Below are positions 42,279-51,508 of a DNA stretch of 64,000 nucleotides, one piece after another. The position numbers and the translations under genes are program-made. The stretch lies in the NCBI RefSeq assembly GCF_042655305.1, contig NZ_JBHSLR010000003.1. One strand, written 5' to 3'. Source of the stretch: Arcanobacterium_A bovis. Lineage in GTDB: Bacteria > Actinomycetota > Actinomycetes > Actinomycetales > Actinomycetaceae. Positions within the stretch are counted from its first letter, which is position 1. Every line of letters begins with the position of its first letter. The notes beneath the pieces were generated by a model, which had not been told where the DNA came from, ran no database searches, and was given only the letters and a program-made list of their open reading frames with translations.

Positions 42279-45012
42279 CACCATTACCCTTCACCAATTT
42301 CAAAGCCTTATCCGTTCCGGTTTTTGGCACTTCACCCTTCGCTGTTTTCAGGGTCAAGACGAACGTTGCCCCACCACACGGCGTCTCCTCGATGGTGAGA
42401 TCGCCTCCCATTTCCTCGGCAAAACCGTGGGCAACCGCCAAGCCTAATCCCAAACCAGCATGTCGATCAGAGATATTGTGGAAAGGCGTGAACAAATCAG
42501 CCCACTTCTCACGTGGTATTCCAGGGCCGTGATCAACTACCCGCACTTCCACCGTATCCCACACAGCACCAGCCACAATACGAATCCGCGATTGTGAAGC
42601 GTGCCGACGGCAGTTGTTCACAAGATTAGCCAGCACTCGCTGAATCAAACCGGGATCCCCTTCCACCAATGGCAGATCATCAGGCAGATCGACGTCGATC
42701 CACGGAGCAGCGTCATTCAGTTCCGTAAGCATCGCATCAATGACGTCACCAATATTGGTTGGCACCCGATGTACGTGCACTGCATTTGAATTTAGCCTGC
42801 TCATATCGAGTAAATTGCCTACCACGATGTCGAGGTTATCGGTAGATGCGCACAAGCTCGTGATCAACTGTCGCTGATCTGCTGCTGAGAGCTGCACTTC
42901 CTCCAATGCAAGTGTGGAGGCGGCCGCTTTAATTGCTGCAAGTGGCGTACGTAAATCATGCGAGACTGCAGCAAGAACCGCGCTTCCCACTCGGTTTCCT
43001 GCCTCGAGCGCCGCAGTAGCTCGGCGCATCGCATCAATTTCTTGCCGATCCAAGATAATCACAATACGTGGTCCATGAGCTTCAATAATTTCAATGTCCT
43101 CCGCGGTGAGCACACGCCCTTGAGCTACAAAACGCATCGTATCGTCAATGGGAATCTTCGTTTGCGAAGTGTCTGGAACAGGAATTTTTTCACTGCTCGC
43201 GGAAGAATCAAAAGTGCAGTTTTGGCTACCAATCCGGGCGCGATCACTCGATGCAACAGTTATCCAGCGGTTATATCGCTTGTCATAACGCTGCAGATCA
43301 ACCGCTTCAAGGGTAAAAGTCTCTCGTAACCGCTCCAATAAACCACGTAAATCATCGCCACCAGAGATCACTCCCGAAGCTAACTCCGCGAGCAAAGTGG
43401 CGCGGCGCTGCGCTCGCGCCGCGAGCGCAGCGCGCCGATCAGCAATATCAACAACCCAGGCCACTGCCGAAGCAATAACGAAGAACAGCATAATCTGTGC
43501 GATATTTACCGGCTCAGTAATAGTGAGCGTGTGCACCGGCGGCGTGTAGAACCAGTTCACAAGGAAGGATACCAGCAGCACAGACACTATTCCGGGCCAC
43601 AACCCGCCCAGCAATGTCGTAAACACAACCACCGTTAGATTGCTGAGCAAAATAGTGCTCAAGTATTCCTCAGATGGATTCCATAGCGACACCAATCCTG
43701 CGAGCGCCACCGGCCCGATAAGAGCAACCAGCCAGCTCATCGCCCTGCGTAGAATCGATCGCGCGTGACGTTTATGAACCAATTTCTCACGCGCAGAATG
43801 ACGCGCCGGCTCAGCCGACACGATATGTACGTCGATACCCTTAGCCGCTTTAATAAGTCGCTTCGAGGTCAATCCACCCACAAAGCCCACCGCACGCCTC
43901 GATAGCCCTACAACCAGCTGCGATGCGTTCACGCTCCGTGCAAAATCAACCAAAGTTGAGGCCACGTCGTCGCCCACAATGAGACGCCACTGCGCACCTA
44001 AGGATTCGGTGAGCTCCTGCAATTTCTCCAAATGATCGTTGTTTGCGAGCTGAATCCCATCTCCGCTCGCCACATGTACCACGATCATTTCCCCTTCAGG
44101 AATACGCCCAATAATGCGCGCACCACGGCGAATAAGCGTCTCATCACCGGGAAGCCCCCGCACCGCAACGATGAGGCGCTCACGAGCAGGCCAGTTATCC
44201 TTAATTTCTTTCGCGGCGCGATACTTGGCAAGTCCCTCATCTACGCGATCTGCCAGCCAAAGTAGTGCCAGTTCGCGCAATGCCGAGAGATTTCCGAGCC
44301 GAAAATAATTTGAAAGCGCCGCTTCAATCTGTTCTGCTCGATAAATATCGCCTTTTGACAAGCGTATTCGCAGCGCATCGGGGCTAAGATCGATCAATTC
44401 AATCTCATCAGCGTTGCGTAACACGTGGTCGGGCACGGTTTCGCGCTGGCGTGTGCCCGTCACTGCCGCCACAACATCATTAAGCGACTCAATATGCTGC
44501 ACATTCAGCGTCGATACCACATTAATTCCGGCGTCAAGCAGGCGTTCGACGTCGTGCCAACGCTTCGTCTGCACAGGCTCACTCGCGCTCGGCTTGGAAG
44601 CGTTCGCCGCTGTCGCGTCCGGCGTCGTAACGTGCTGCATCGTAACGCGCGGCGACGTATGGTTCGGCACAGCGCGGTTCTGCGGCGGCGCTTTTGGCAT
44701 CGTCGTTTTTGGCGGAACTACTACCGTATGGGCGAGCTCATCAACAAGCACAACCTCGGGGGCAGCAGCGATGCAGGCATCAACGTCCAGCTCGCCGAAA
44801 GTGGATTGCCCAATATGCACCTCTTTGCGTGGCATGACGGTAAGACCATCAATGAGAGCTTTAGTGTTTGGCCGTCCGTGATCTTCCACCACGCCAACGA
44901 TTACTTTCGTGCCCCGAGCTTGTAGTTCATGTGCTTCGCGTAGCATCGTGTACGTTTTTCCCACGCCCGGTGCAAATCCAAGGTAAACCTTGAGATGCCC
45001 ACGTTCTACCAT
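42256..45012 (-). CDS. kdpD: Sensor histidine kinase KdpD with unusual N-terminal insertion
   Basis: A 918-residue membrane kinase that senses K+ limitation. In order: KdpD ATP-binding domain (Walker-like GFAPGVGKT, 12-20), a universal-stress domain, four helices (about residues 410-500), a GAF-like region, the phospho-acceptor His in AAVSHDLRTPLAAI, and a HATPase domain (DHGPGIPREKW, GLGLGLAVAHG). Between DELAHT and KRWHDVERLLDAGI lies a Pro/Thr/Ala-rich insertion (about residues 97-149), where other KdpD have only some ten residues. ATG 45012 follows GGAAAGGA. It partners with KdpE. Confidence 0.93.
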   Translation of the reverse strand: MVERGHLKVYLGFAPGVGKTYTMLREAHELQARGTKVIVGVVEDHGRPNTKALIDGLTVMPRKEVHIGQSTFGELDVDACIAAAPEVVLVDELAHTVVVPPKTTMPKAPPQNRAVPNHTSPRVTMQHVTTPDATAANASKPSASEPVQTKRWHDVERLLDAGINVVSTLNVQHIESLNDVVAAVTGTRQRETVPDHVLRNADEIELIDLSPDALRIRLSKGDIYRAEQIEAALSNYFRLGNLSALRELALLWLADRVDEGLAKYRAAKEIKDNWPARERLIVAVRGLPGDETLIRRGARIIGRIPEGEMIVVHVASGDGIQLANNDHLEKLQELTESLGAQWRLIVGDDVASTLVDFARSVNASQLVVGLSRRAVGFVGGLTSKRLIKAAKGIDVHIVSAEPARHSAREKLVHKRHARSILRRAMSWLVALIGPVALAGLVSLWNPSEEYLSTILLSNLTVVVFTTLLGGLWPGIVSVLLVSFLVNWFYTPPVHTLTITEPVNIAQIMLFFVIASAVAWVVDIADRRAALAARAQRRATLLAELASGVISGGDDLRGLLERLRETFTLEAVDLQRYDKRYNRWITVASSDRARIGSQNCTFDSSASSEKIPVPDTSQTKIPIDDTMRFVAQGRVLTAEDIEIIEAHGPRIVIILDRQEIDAMRRATAALEAGNRVGSAVLAAVSHDLRTPLAAIKAAASTLALEEVQLSAADQRQLITSLCASTDNLDIVVGNLLDMSRLNSNAVHVHRVPTNIGDVIDAMLTELNDAAPWIDVDLPDDLPLVEGDPGLIQRVLANLVNNCRRHASQSRIRIVAGAVWDTVEVRVVDHGPGIPREKWADLFTPFHNISDRHAGLGLGLAVAHGFAEEMGGDLTIEETPCGGATFVLTLKTAKGEVPKTGTDKALKLVKGNGDGKNTGC

Positions 45013-45080
45013 GGGCGATTTCCTTTCCACCAAACCACACATTCCACATAAATCGCGCTCGCTAGGATCACGTTCTCACC

Positions 45081-45695
45081 CTACTCCTCAGCATGCCTTT
45101 GGGCTAGGTCTAAGGCATGGTTGAGCGCCGTCACATTCACAATCTGACCGTCTTTGAACCCATTGAATACGTGTTCAACCTGCTCATTTATAATGCGATC
45201 AATCTGAGCCTGTGTCATTCCCCGTTCGCGCGCTACCCTCGCAGCCTGGATACGCGCATAAGCCAGCGAGATATGCGGATCGAGGCCAGAGCCAGACGCC
45301 GTCACCGCATCTGCGGGAATAGCATCGGCATTCACGTGCTCGCGTTGCGCAATATCACGACGCCGTTGCGCAGCGAGCTCTTGCAGCTCAGTGCTCGCCG
45401 GAGAAAGATTCGAAGCACCCGATTGCATTGGATCCCATCCGTCACCAGCGCTTGAGGCGCGGTAAAAGAAATATCCAGGCTTGGTCACGGGCTGAGCGAG
45501 CAATTCTGACCCGATCACCTCGGCAGTTTCGGAATCACCCCCGTTGCTCATCAGATACGAACCTCGCGATTGACGCGCAAAAATCTGCCCCACACCCACG
45601 AATACCAGTGGATACACCAAGCCTAATAGCAGCGTAAATACGATAAACATTTTCGTGGCGGTGAGCACCACGCGCTTCATTCTACTGAGCGACAT
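45081..45695 (-). CDS. kdpC: K+-transporting ATPase subunit KdpC
   Basis: A 204-residue single-helix subunit that assists KdpFABC assembly and ATP affinity. The N-terminal helix (about residues 14-35) is followed by FARQSRGSYL, YFFYRASSAGDGWDP and SGLDPHISLAYARIQAARVARERG, all typical. AGGAGG lies five bases before ATG 45695. A 79-base gap separates it from kdpB. Confidence 0.95.
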   Translation of the reverse strand: MSLSRMKRVVLTATKMFIVFTLLLGLVYPLVFVGVGQIFARQSRGSYLMSNGGDSETAEVIGSELLAQPVTKPGYFFYRASSAGDGWDPMQSGASNLSPASTELQELAAQRRRDIAQREHVNADAIPADAVTASGSGLDPHISLAYARIQAARVARERGMTQAQIDRIINEQVEHVFNGFKDGQIVNVTALNHALDLAQRHAEE

Positions 45696-45774
45696 CACGC
45701 CCTCCTCATTTCTTCAACGCCATCAATGTCGATTTGCAAGTTCTGCACTGTGTTCCTGCTCCTCCTAGCGCCGG

Positions 45775-47973
45775 CTAGATTCCCAGTCCCGTACCCACCA
45801 CAAGATCAATGAGCTTAATTCCGATGAATGGCGCAACCAAACCGCCCAGCCCGAATATCGCCAAATTGCGAGCTAGAAGCCGCGCCGCCGATCCCGGCCG
45901 ATACTTCACCCCTCGCAACGAGAGCGGAATCAACGCCACAATGATCAGCGCATTAAAGATCACCGCAGAGAGAATCGCAGACTCTGAACTGTGCAAATGC
46001 ATCACATTAAGGATTTCCAATCCCGGAAAAGCCGCCACAAACATCGCCGGAATAATCGCAAAATACTTCGCAACGTCGTTTGCTATCGAGAATGTGGTGA
46101 GTGCGCCGCGGGTGATGAGCAGCTGTTTTCCAATGTGAACAATATCGATCAGCTTGGTGGGATCTGAGTCGAGATCGACCATATTCCCAGCTTCTTTCGC
46201 TGCCGACGTGCCTGTATTCATCGCAACTCCAACATCAGCTTGCGCCAACGCTGGAGCGTCATTCGTACCGTCACCCGTCATGGCAACCATGTGGCCACCA
46301 GCTTGTTCACGTTTAATGAGCGCCATTTTATCGTCTGGGGTAGCCTCGGCGAGTACGTCGTCTACACCTGCCTCACGTGCGATAGCGCGCGCAGTGAGCT
46401 CATTATCGCCAGTAATCATCACGGTACGAATACCCATGGCACGCAGTTCTTGAAAACGCTCCGCCACGCCGTCTTTGACAATATCTTTCAGGTGCACAAT
46501 TCCCAAGAGTCGCGCAACGACGACGTTCGGCAGCTCGCCGCCAGCACACGCCTCGTTCGTCATTGCTTCAGTTTCAATTTCAGCCACACCGAGAGCGGTA
46601 CCGCCACTGCGACTGATCTGTTCAACTACGTCTTTGCACTGTTCAGGCACTGTACCGCCGCTGCGTTCAACGAGGGCGAGAATTTCTTTTGCAGCGCCTT
46701 TAACAATTCCTTTCGCTGATGCGCGATCTCCAGTTTCTCCACTTGTGGCAACGTAGCTACCCTCTTGACCAGCACCCACACTCGCGTCCGCGTCGAAAAG
46801 CACCCCACTCATTCTCGTTTTTGCTGTGAAAGGAATGAAGCGTGCGAAGCGGTAATCGGCATCGCGCAGTTCAGGTGCGCCAAGCTCCTGGGCAAGTTTC
46901 ATGATTGAACGCCCTTCGGGAGTTTCATCAGCAGCCGACGCGAGTTGGCAAGCGCGCGCCAAATCTGGCTGGGCAATATCCGGTGCCGCCTCGAAAGCTA
47001 CCGCCTGCCGATCTCCCACCGTGATCGTGCCGGTTTTGTCTAACAACAAAGTGGATACGTCACCTGCAGCTTCAACAGCGCGCCCCGACATCGCCAATAC
47101 GTTGTGTTGCACCAGCCGGTCCATACCAGCGATACCAATTGCAGAGAGTAGCGCGCCAATCGTCGTCGGAATCAAACAAATCAGCAGCGCAACGAACACA
47201 ATCGGAGTTAAGCGCACACCCGCGAAGGCTGCAGCAGGTCCAAGCCCAATCACCACCACAAGAAATATCAAAGACAATACGATTAAGAGGATCGAAAGCG
47301 CCATCTCGTTCGGCGTTTTCTTTCGTGACGCACCCTCAACCAGCGCAATCATGCGATCGATAAAACTTTCGCCAGGCTTACTGGTTACGCGCACGGCAAT
47401 CTGATCCGAGAGCACACGCGTTCCTCCGGTGACGGCACAACGGTCGCCTCCTGCCTCGCGAATCACCGGTGCCGATTCGCCAGTAACGGCAGATTCGTCC
47501 ACGCTTGCCGCACCAAACACGACGTCGCCGTCCGCCGGTATCTGTTCGCCTGCACTCACCAGCACGACGTCGCCCACCCGCAAATCTTCCGAGGGGAAAG
47601 ATTCTGTGTGCAGATTGGTCAAATCGGTAATCGTACCGGCATTCACCACGCGATTTGCAATCAAACTGGTACGCGTTGCGCGGAGCGAGGCGGCCTGCGC
47701 CTTTCCGCGTCCCTCCGCGATGGCTTCTGCCAACGTGGCAAAAAATGCAGTGAACCACAGCCACGCCGTAATTGACCATGAGAACACAGAAGGATGAAAA
47801 ATTGCCAACACCAGGGTAAATGCCGCTCCTACCTCCACAAGAAACATCACTGGAGTGTAGATCAGCAAGCGCGGGTCAAGTTTGCGCAAAGCAGTGGGAA
47901 TTGCCTCCCAAGCCTGCGTAGCAAGAGCCTTGTAATTATTCGTTTTCTGAGCATGTAGATGCGAACTGCTCAT
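45775..47973 (-). CDS. kdpB: K+-transporting P-type ATPase catalytic subunit KdpB
   Basis: A 732-residue ATPase energising K+ uptake. Features include the phosphorylated Asp in LLDKTGTITVGDRQA, actuator motif TGESAPV, hinge MTGDGTNDAPALAQADVGVAMN, and SAAKEAGNMVDLDSDPTKL. Usual KdpB has about 680-690 residues; extra material lies in the nucleotide domain after MSGVLFD (a Gly/Ala/Ser-rich stretch) and around EIETEAMTNEACAGGELPN. ATG 47973, with GGAGG eight bases upstream, overlaps the kdpA stop; a longer reading into kdpA is rejected. Confidence 0.95.
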   Translation of the reverse strand: MSSSHLHAQKTNNYKALATQAWEAIPTALRKLDPRLLIYTPVMFLVEVGAAFTLVLAIFHPSVFSWSITAWLWFTAFFATLAEAIAEGRGKAQAASLRATRTSLIANRVVNAGTITDLTNLHTESFPSEDLRVGDVVLVSAGEQIPADGDVVFGAASVDESAVTGESAPVIREAGGDRCAVTGGTRVLSDQIAVRVTSKPGESFIDRMIALVEGASRKKTPNEMALSILLIVLSLIFLVVVIGLGPAAAFAGVRLTPIVFVALLICLIPTTIGALLSAIGIAGMDRLVQHNVLAMSGRAVEAAGDVSTLLLDKTGTITVGDRQAVAFEAAPDIAQPDLARACQLASAADETPEGRSIMKLAQELGAPELRDADYRFARFIPFTAKTRMSGVLFDADASVGAGQEGSYVATSGETGDRASAKGIVKGAAKEILALVERSGGTVPEQCKDVVEQISRSGGTALGVAEIETEAMTNEACAGGELPNVVVARLLGIVHLKDIVKDGVAERFQELRAMGIRTVMITGDNELTARAIAREAGVDDVLAEATPDDKMALIKREQAGGHMVAMTGDGTNDAPALAQADVGVAMNTGTSAAKEAGNMVDLDSDPTKLIDIVHIGKQLLITRGALTTFSIANDVAKYFAIIPAMFVAAFPGLEILNVMHLHSSESAILSAVIFNALIIVALIPLSLRGVKYRPGSAARLLARNLAIFGLGGLVAPFIGIKLIDLVVGTGLGI

Positions 47974-49613
47974 AGTAATGCCTCCGCAATTGGGCCAAGT
48001 ACGAGGGTGGGAAGGAATGTTAATGCGCCAACAATCAGGCAAATTCCCACCACTACCGCAATGAATAAAGGACGGTGAGTAGGTAGCGTTCCCGCAGTCT
48101 CGGGGATCGACGCCGCGCGAGAGAAACGCCCCGCCAGCGCGAGTGCGAAAATAATTGGCAGAAAACGCCCCAAAAACATGGCCACTGCCAGCGAAATCGT
48201 GAGCCAAGGAGCATCGGCATGAATACCGGCAAAAGCCGAGCCATTATTATTCGACGCACTGGTGAACGCATAGACGAGTTCAGAAAAACCGTGTGGACCG
48301 CTGGTAGAAAGCGCATCGCGGATTCCTGGTATCACCGTAGAAATTCCTACGCCTGCAATCACCAAAACTGGCATAACGAGGATAAACAGCGACACCAAGG
48401 TAATTTCCGGCACTTGAATACGCTTACCCATAAATTCTGGGGTGCGCCCCACCATCAGGCCGGCGATAAACACCGAGAGCACGAACATAATCAGCATCGT
48501 GTACATGCCAGTCCCTACTCCACCTGGGGAAAGCTCGCCAAGCATCATATTGAGGGTGAGCATGCCACCACCGATAGGCGAGAAGCTGGAATGTGCGGAG
48601 TCGATTGCACCAGTAGATGTGCTGGTAGTAGCCACGGCGAAGAGCGACGACGGCGCCACCCCGAAGCGAAGTTCCTTCCCTTCAAGCCCGCTACCAGCAA
48701 CAGCACCAATATGGCTTTCCGCGTAGCACACCACAGCAAGCGAGGCTGCAAAAATGCTCGCCATCACGCCCAAGACGGCGCTACCTTGCGCTTTGTGGTG
48801 AGCCATCACGCCAAAGGTTCGAGTCAAGCACACCGGTATAACCAAAATTAGGAGTATTTCGAGCATATTGGTGTACATGGTGGGGTTCTCAAATGGATGA
48901 GATGAATTTGCGTTGAAAAATCCACCACCGTTCGTGCCTAGCTCTTTTATGGCTTCTTGGCTCGCCACTGGGCCACCGGGCAACATTTGAGTGGCATCAC
49001 TCGAGAACGAATGATAAGAAATTGGCGCGTGCAGATTTTGGATCACGCCTTGACTGATGAGGAGCACAGTAGCCAAAGCCGCAATCGGTAGCAGAATGCG
49101 AATGACGCAGCGGGTGAGGTCTACCCAAAAATTTCCAATTTCCCCACGTCCTTGCGTATCTGCCAAGGAACGAATGAGTGCAATCGCAACACAAATGCCT
49201 ACACCTGCGGAGAGGAAATTTTGTACCGCCAGCCCAAACATCTGCGAGAAGAAGGTCATCGCCGTCTCCCCTGAATAAGACTGCCAGTTCGTATTGGTCA
49301 CGAACGATACCGCCGTATTCCACGCCTGATCTGGGCGCATCGACGGCACATCAAAATGCCATGGTAAAAATATTTGGAGTCGGATAATGGCATATAGCGC
49401 CACAACGCAAACGATTGAGAATGCCACAACCGACTGCGCATAGCTACGCCAGCCCACGCTCTGCTGGGCGTTTACTCCGACTACACGGTAGAACACACGT
49501 TCAACGCGCCAATGCTCTTTGCTGGTGAACACATACGCCATATAGTTTCCCAATGGCACGTAAACCGCGGCGAGCATCGCAAAAACAACGAGATATGGTA
49601 CGTATCCGCTCAT
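47970..49613 (-). CDS. kdpA: K+-transporting ATPase channel subunit KdpA
   Basis: A 547-residue K+ channel subunit with ten helices. The four selectivity segments are seen in order: TNTNWQSYSGE, GTNGGGFFNANSSHPFENP, TSTSTGAIDSAHSSF and SASNNNGSAFAG. The ATG overlaps the end of kdpF by 4 bases. It gives KdpFABC its selectivity, and the complex imports K+ at high affinity when external K+ is low. Confidence 0.96.
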   Translation of the reverse strand: MSGYVPYLVVFAMLAAVYVPLGNYMAYVFTSKEHWRVERVFYRVVGVNAQQSVGWRSYAQSVVAFSIVCVVALYAIIRLQIFLPWHFDVPSMRPDQAWNTAVSFVTNTNWQSYSGETAMTFFSQMFGLAVQNFLSAGVGICVAIALIRSLADTQGRGEIGNFWVDLTRCVIRILLPIAALATVLLISQGVIQNLHAPISYHSFSSDATQMLPGGPVASQEAIKELGTNGGGFFNANSSHPFENPTMYTNMLEILLILVIPVCLTRTFGVMAHHKAQGSAVLGVMASIFAASLAVVCYAESHIGAVAGSGLEGKELRFGVAPSSLFAVATTSTSTGAIDSAHSSFSPIGGGMLTLNMMLGELSPGGVGTGMYTMLIMFVLSVFIAGLMVGRTPEFMGKRIQVPEITLVSLFILVMPVLVIAGVGISTVIPGIRDALSTSGPHGFSELVYAFTSASNNNGSAFAGIHADAPWLTISLAVAMFLGRFLPIIFALALAGRFSRAASIPETAGTLPTHRPLFIAVVVGICLIVGALTFLPTLVLGPIAEALL

Positions 49614-49699
49614 GAGAAACGCTCCGGATCAAATAAGGCAATCAAGAGGTAAACGATTGCGCCAATTCCCAATCCGAGCGCTAGTACTGATTCCCACAT
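49610..49699 (-). CDS. kdpF: KdpF, 29-residue membrane peptide
   Basis: A 29-codon gene, far below usual ORF cut-offs. Reading the minus strand gives MWESVLALGLGIGAIVYLL followed by IALFDPERFS: one helix and the DPERF end shared with known KdpF (LxPExF). GGAGG precedes the ATG by seven bases, and its stop overlaps the kdpA ATG. KdpF stabilises the KdpFABC complex. Confidence 0.88.
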   Translation of the reverse strand: MWESVLALGLGIGAIVYLLIALFDPERFS

Positions 49700-49836
49700 T
49701 AGCGCCTCCCCGACTGCTGCCGAGCAGATTGTTCAGCGCTTTCAGCAGGTGATTCTGTGTACAGGGAATGAATGATTCGCATGAGCAACCCACCCAAGGC
49801 GAGCGTCACGGCCATTAACAGAACGTCGTAAATCAT
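49699..49836 (-). CDS. 45-residue small protein upstream of kdpF
   Basis: The ORF MIYDVLLMAVTLALGGLLMR continues with IIHSLYTESPAESAEQSAR and a polar tail. It has one helix (about residues 4-22) and a charged C-terminus. Its TAA stop overlaps the kdpF ATG (TAATG), which argues for real coupling. I do not know a characterised family. It lacks a strong ribosome site. It may be an extra small subunit of the Kdp complex or a leader peptide for the operon. Confidence 0.55.
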   Translation of the reverse strand: MIYDVLLMAVTLALGGLLMRIIHSLYTESPAESAEQSARQQSGRR

Positions 49837-49955
49837 GACTTCATTACAACGCCGCCAAATGCGTTCGAGGGTTGATCTTTACGCGCTCTTAACGTGGTGT
49901 TGGGCAGATCTCATTACAGCGTGCGCACAGTTTTCGCTGTGATTTAGCCAGATCT

Positions 49956-51212
49956 TCACTGCAACGTGAGTACCACAAGCCACAGATTGAGCGCCACGAT
50001 GAGCACCGATACGATTGCCATCAACGCGCCTACCACACGGCCGTCGCACCACTTACCCATCACCTTGTTGCTTCGGGTGAGGAGCGTGAGCGGAATGATC
50101 GCCATCGGTATACCAAACGAGAGCACTACCTGTGAAATCACCAGTGCCCACGTGGGCTCGGCTCCCATGCCTAGGATCACGATTGCGGGGATAATGGTGA
50201 TAATTCGCCGCACATAGAGTGGAACCTGGAATTTCAGCAAACCACGCATAATCTCAGAGCCTGCATAAGCACCCACCGACGTCGATGCCAAACTTGACGC
50301 GAGCAGTCCGAGCGCAAAAAGGAGGCCGATTCCCGTCCCAAAAGTCGACGAAACCGCAGCGTGTGCGCCCTCGATTGTGTCGGTGCCATCCGCTCCACGC
50401 AAAGCCGAGGCTGCGAGGAGCAAAAGTCCAATATTGACGACGCCCGCGAGCGCCAGCGCGCCCACGACGTCCACTTTCGAAGCGTGCAATAAGCGTCGAA
50501 TCGAGGCATCGCTATGATCGCGCCCGTAACGATCACCCACGAGTGAGGAATGAAGATAAATCGCATGCGGCATCACGGTTGCACCCAGCATCGAAGCCGC
50601 CACCAGCACCGACTCTTGGCCTTGGAAGGTAGGAATAAGACCGCGGGCCACATCGTGTGCAGCCGGGGGACTCACAAATAAGCCCGCCAGGAAGCCCACC
50701 GCGATAATCGTAAGAAACACAATCACTGCGTTTTCGAAGATTTTTTGGCCGCGGCGATCCTTGAGCACAAGGAATAGCATTGACGCAGCTCCTACGATCA
50801 CTCCACCCCACACGAGCGGTAGATCGAAGAGCAGGTGAAGCGCAATTGCCCCGCCGATTACTTCCGCGAGGTCGGTAGCGCCGGCCACGATTTCAGCTTG
50901 AAACCAGTACAGACGACGCGCGGTTGGTGGCAGCGTATCGCCCAGATACTCCGGTATCGATTTGCCGGTCACAATCCCAAGTTTGGCTGACTGGTATTGA
51001 ATCAGCACCGCCATCGCCGATGCCGCCACCAGCACCCAGGTGAGCAGGTATCCGTATGTTGAACCAGCAGTGATATTAGCAGCCACATTACCTGGATCAA
51101 CATAAGCAACAGCCGCAACGAATGCTGGGCCGAGAAGTCCGACGATCCGGTTGGATAGGGGCTTGATAGCTGGTTGTGGAGACGATTCACGAGTGGAGGT
51201 AGAGGCGGACAT
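49956..51212 (-). CDS. mntH: NRAMP-family Mn2+ transporter MntH
   Basis: A 418-residue proton-coupled Mn2+/Fe2+ importer. The TM1 metal-site motif DPGN (AYVDPGNVAANITAGSTYGY) and the TM6 motif MPHAIYLHSSLVGDR are intact. About eleven helices are visible. ATG 51212 is preferred to a GTG two codons upstream, although the ribosome site is weak in either case. A TTTCGG-N4-CCGAAA palindrome close upstream may bind a metalloregulator. Confidence 0.95.
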   Translation of the reverse strand: MSASTSTRESSPQPAIKPLSNRIVGLLGPAFVAAVAYVDPGNVAANITAGSTYGYLLTWVLVAASAMAVLIQYQSAKLGIVTGKSIPEYLGDTLPPTARRLYWFQAEIVAGATDLAEVIGGAIALHLLFDLPLVWGGVIVGAASMLFLVLKDRRGQKIFENAVIVFLTIIAVGFLAGLFVSPPAAHDVARGLIPTFQGQESVLVAASMLGATVMPHAIYLHSSLVGDRYGRDHSDASIRRLLHASKVDVVGALALAGVVNIGLLLLAASALRGADGTDTIEGAHAAVSSTFGTGIGLLFALGLLASSLASTSVGAYAGSEIMRGLLKFQVPLYVRRIITIIPAIVILGMGAEPTWALVISQVVLSFGIPMAIIPLTLLTRSNKVMGKWCDGRVVGALMAIVSVLIVALNLWLVVLTLQ

Positions 51213-51245
51213 AATCACTTACTTTTCGCTACGTTGAACTTTTAT

Positions 51246-51261
51246 TTTCGGATAACCGAAA
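51246..51261. promoter_or_regulatory. Palindrome upstream of mntH, candidate metalloregulator operator
   Basis: TTTCGGATAACCGAAA is a perfect 6-bp inverted repeat about ATAA. It starts 34 bases before the mntH ATG, just downstream of a TATAAG box on the minus strand, so binding there would block transcription. A MntR-type regulator is the obvious candidate but is not proven. Confidence 0.5.
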
Positions 51262-51409
51262 TCTTATACTGAGCAAAATAATTTTGTACATAAATACTGG
51301 TTAGGAGCGTGGTCACGAAATAGATAAGGTCAGTAGAGTGAATGGCAACTTGGTAGACAAGCGAGCCAGTCAGGTTGTCCAGTTGGGAAAGCTGACGGAA
51401 TGCGTACCC

Positions 51410-51477
51410 TAACTTAGGCACTTGCTTACTCATCGCGCTATATAGCACCAATGCCTAAAGAATCGCCTAAGTTCGGG
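51410..51477. repeat. Dispersed 68-bp intergenic element, copy B
   Basis: Ungapped 53/68 identity to copy A at 12524-12591, by eye. Its ends AACTTAGGC (51411-51419) and GCCTAAGTT (51465-51473) form a 9-bp terminal inverted repeat, and the centre has the perfect palindrome GCTATATAGC. It lies between mntH and the LacI gene. Confidence 0.7.
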
Positions 51478-51508
51478 CACGATATGAAACAATCAAAGCA
51501 ACAATGCG

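Noticed and set aside
47974..48207. N-terminal extension of KdpB
   Set aside because: It overlaps kdpA in another frame; the ATG at 47973 has GGAGG and an ATGA overlap.
51219..51300. Manganese riboswitch upstream of mntH
   Set aside because: The leader is too short and has no matching paired structure; only a small palindrome is present.
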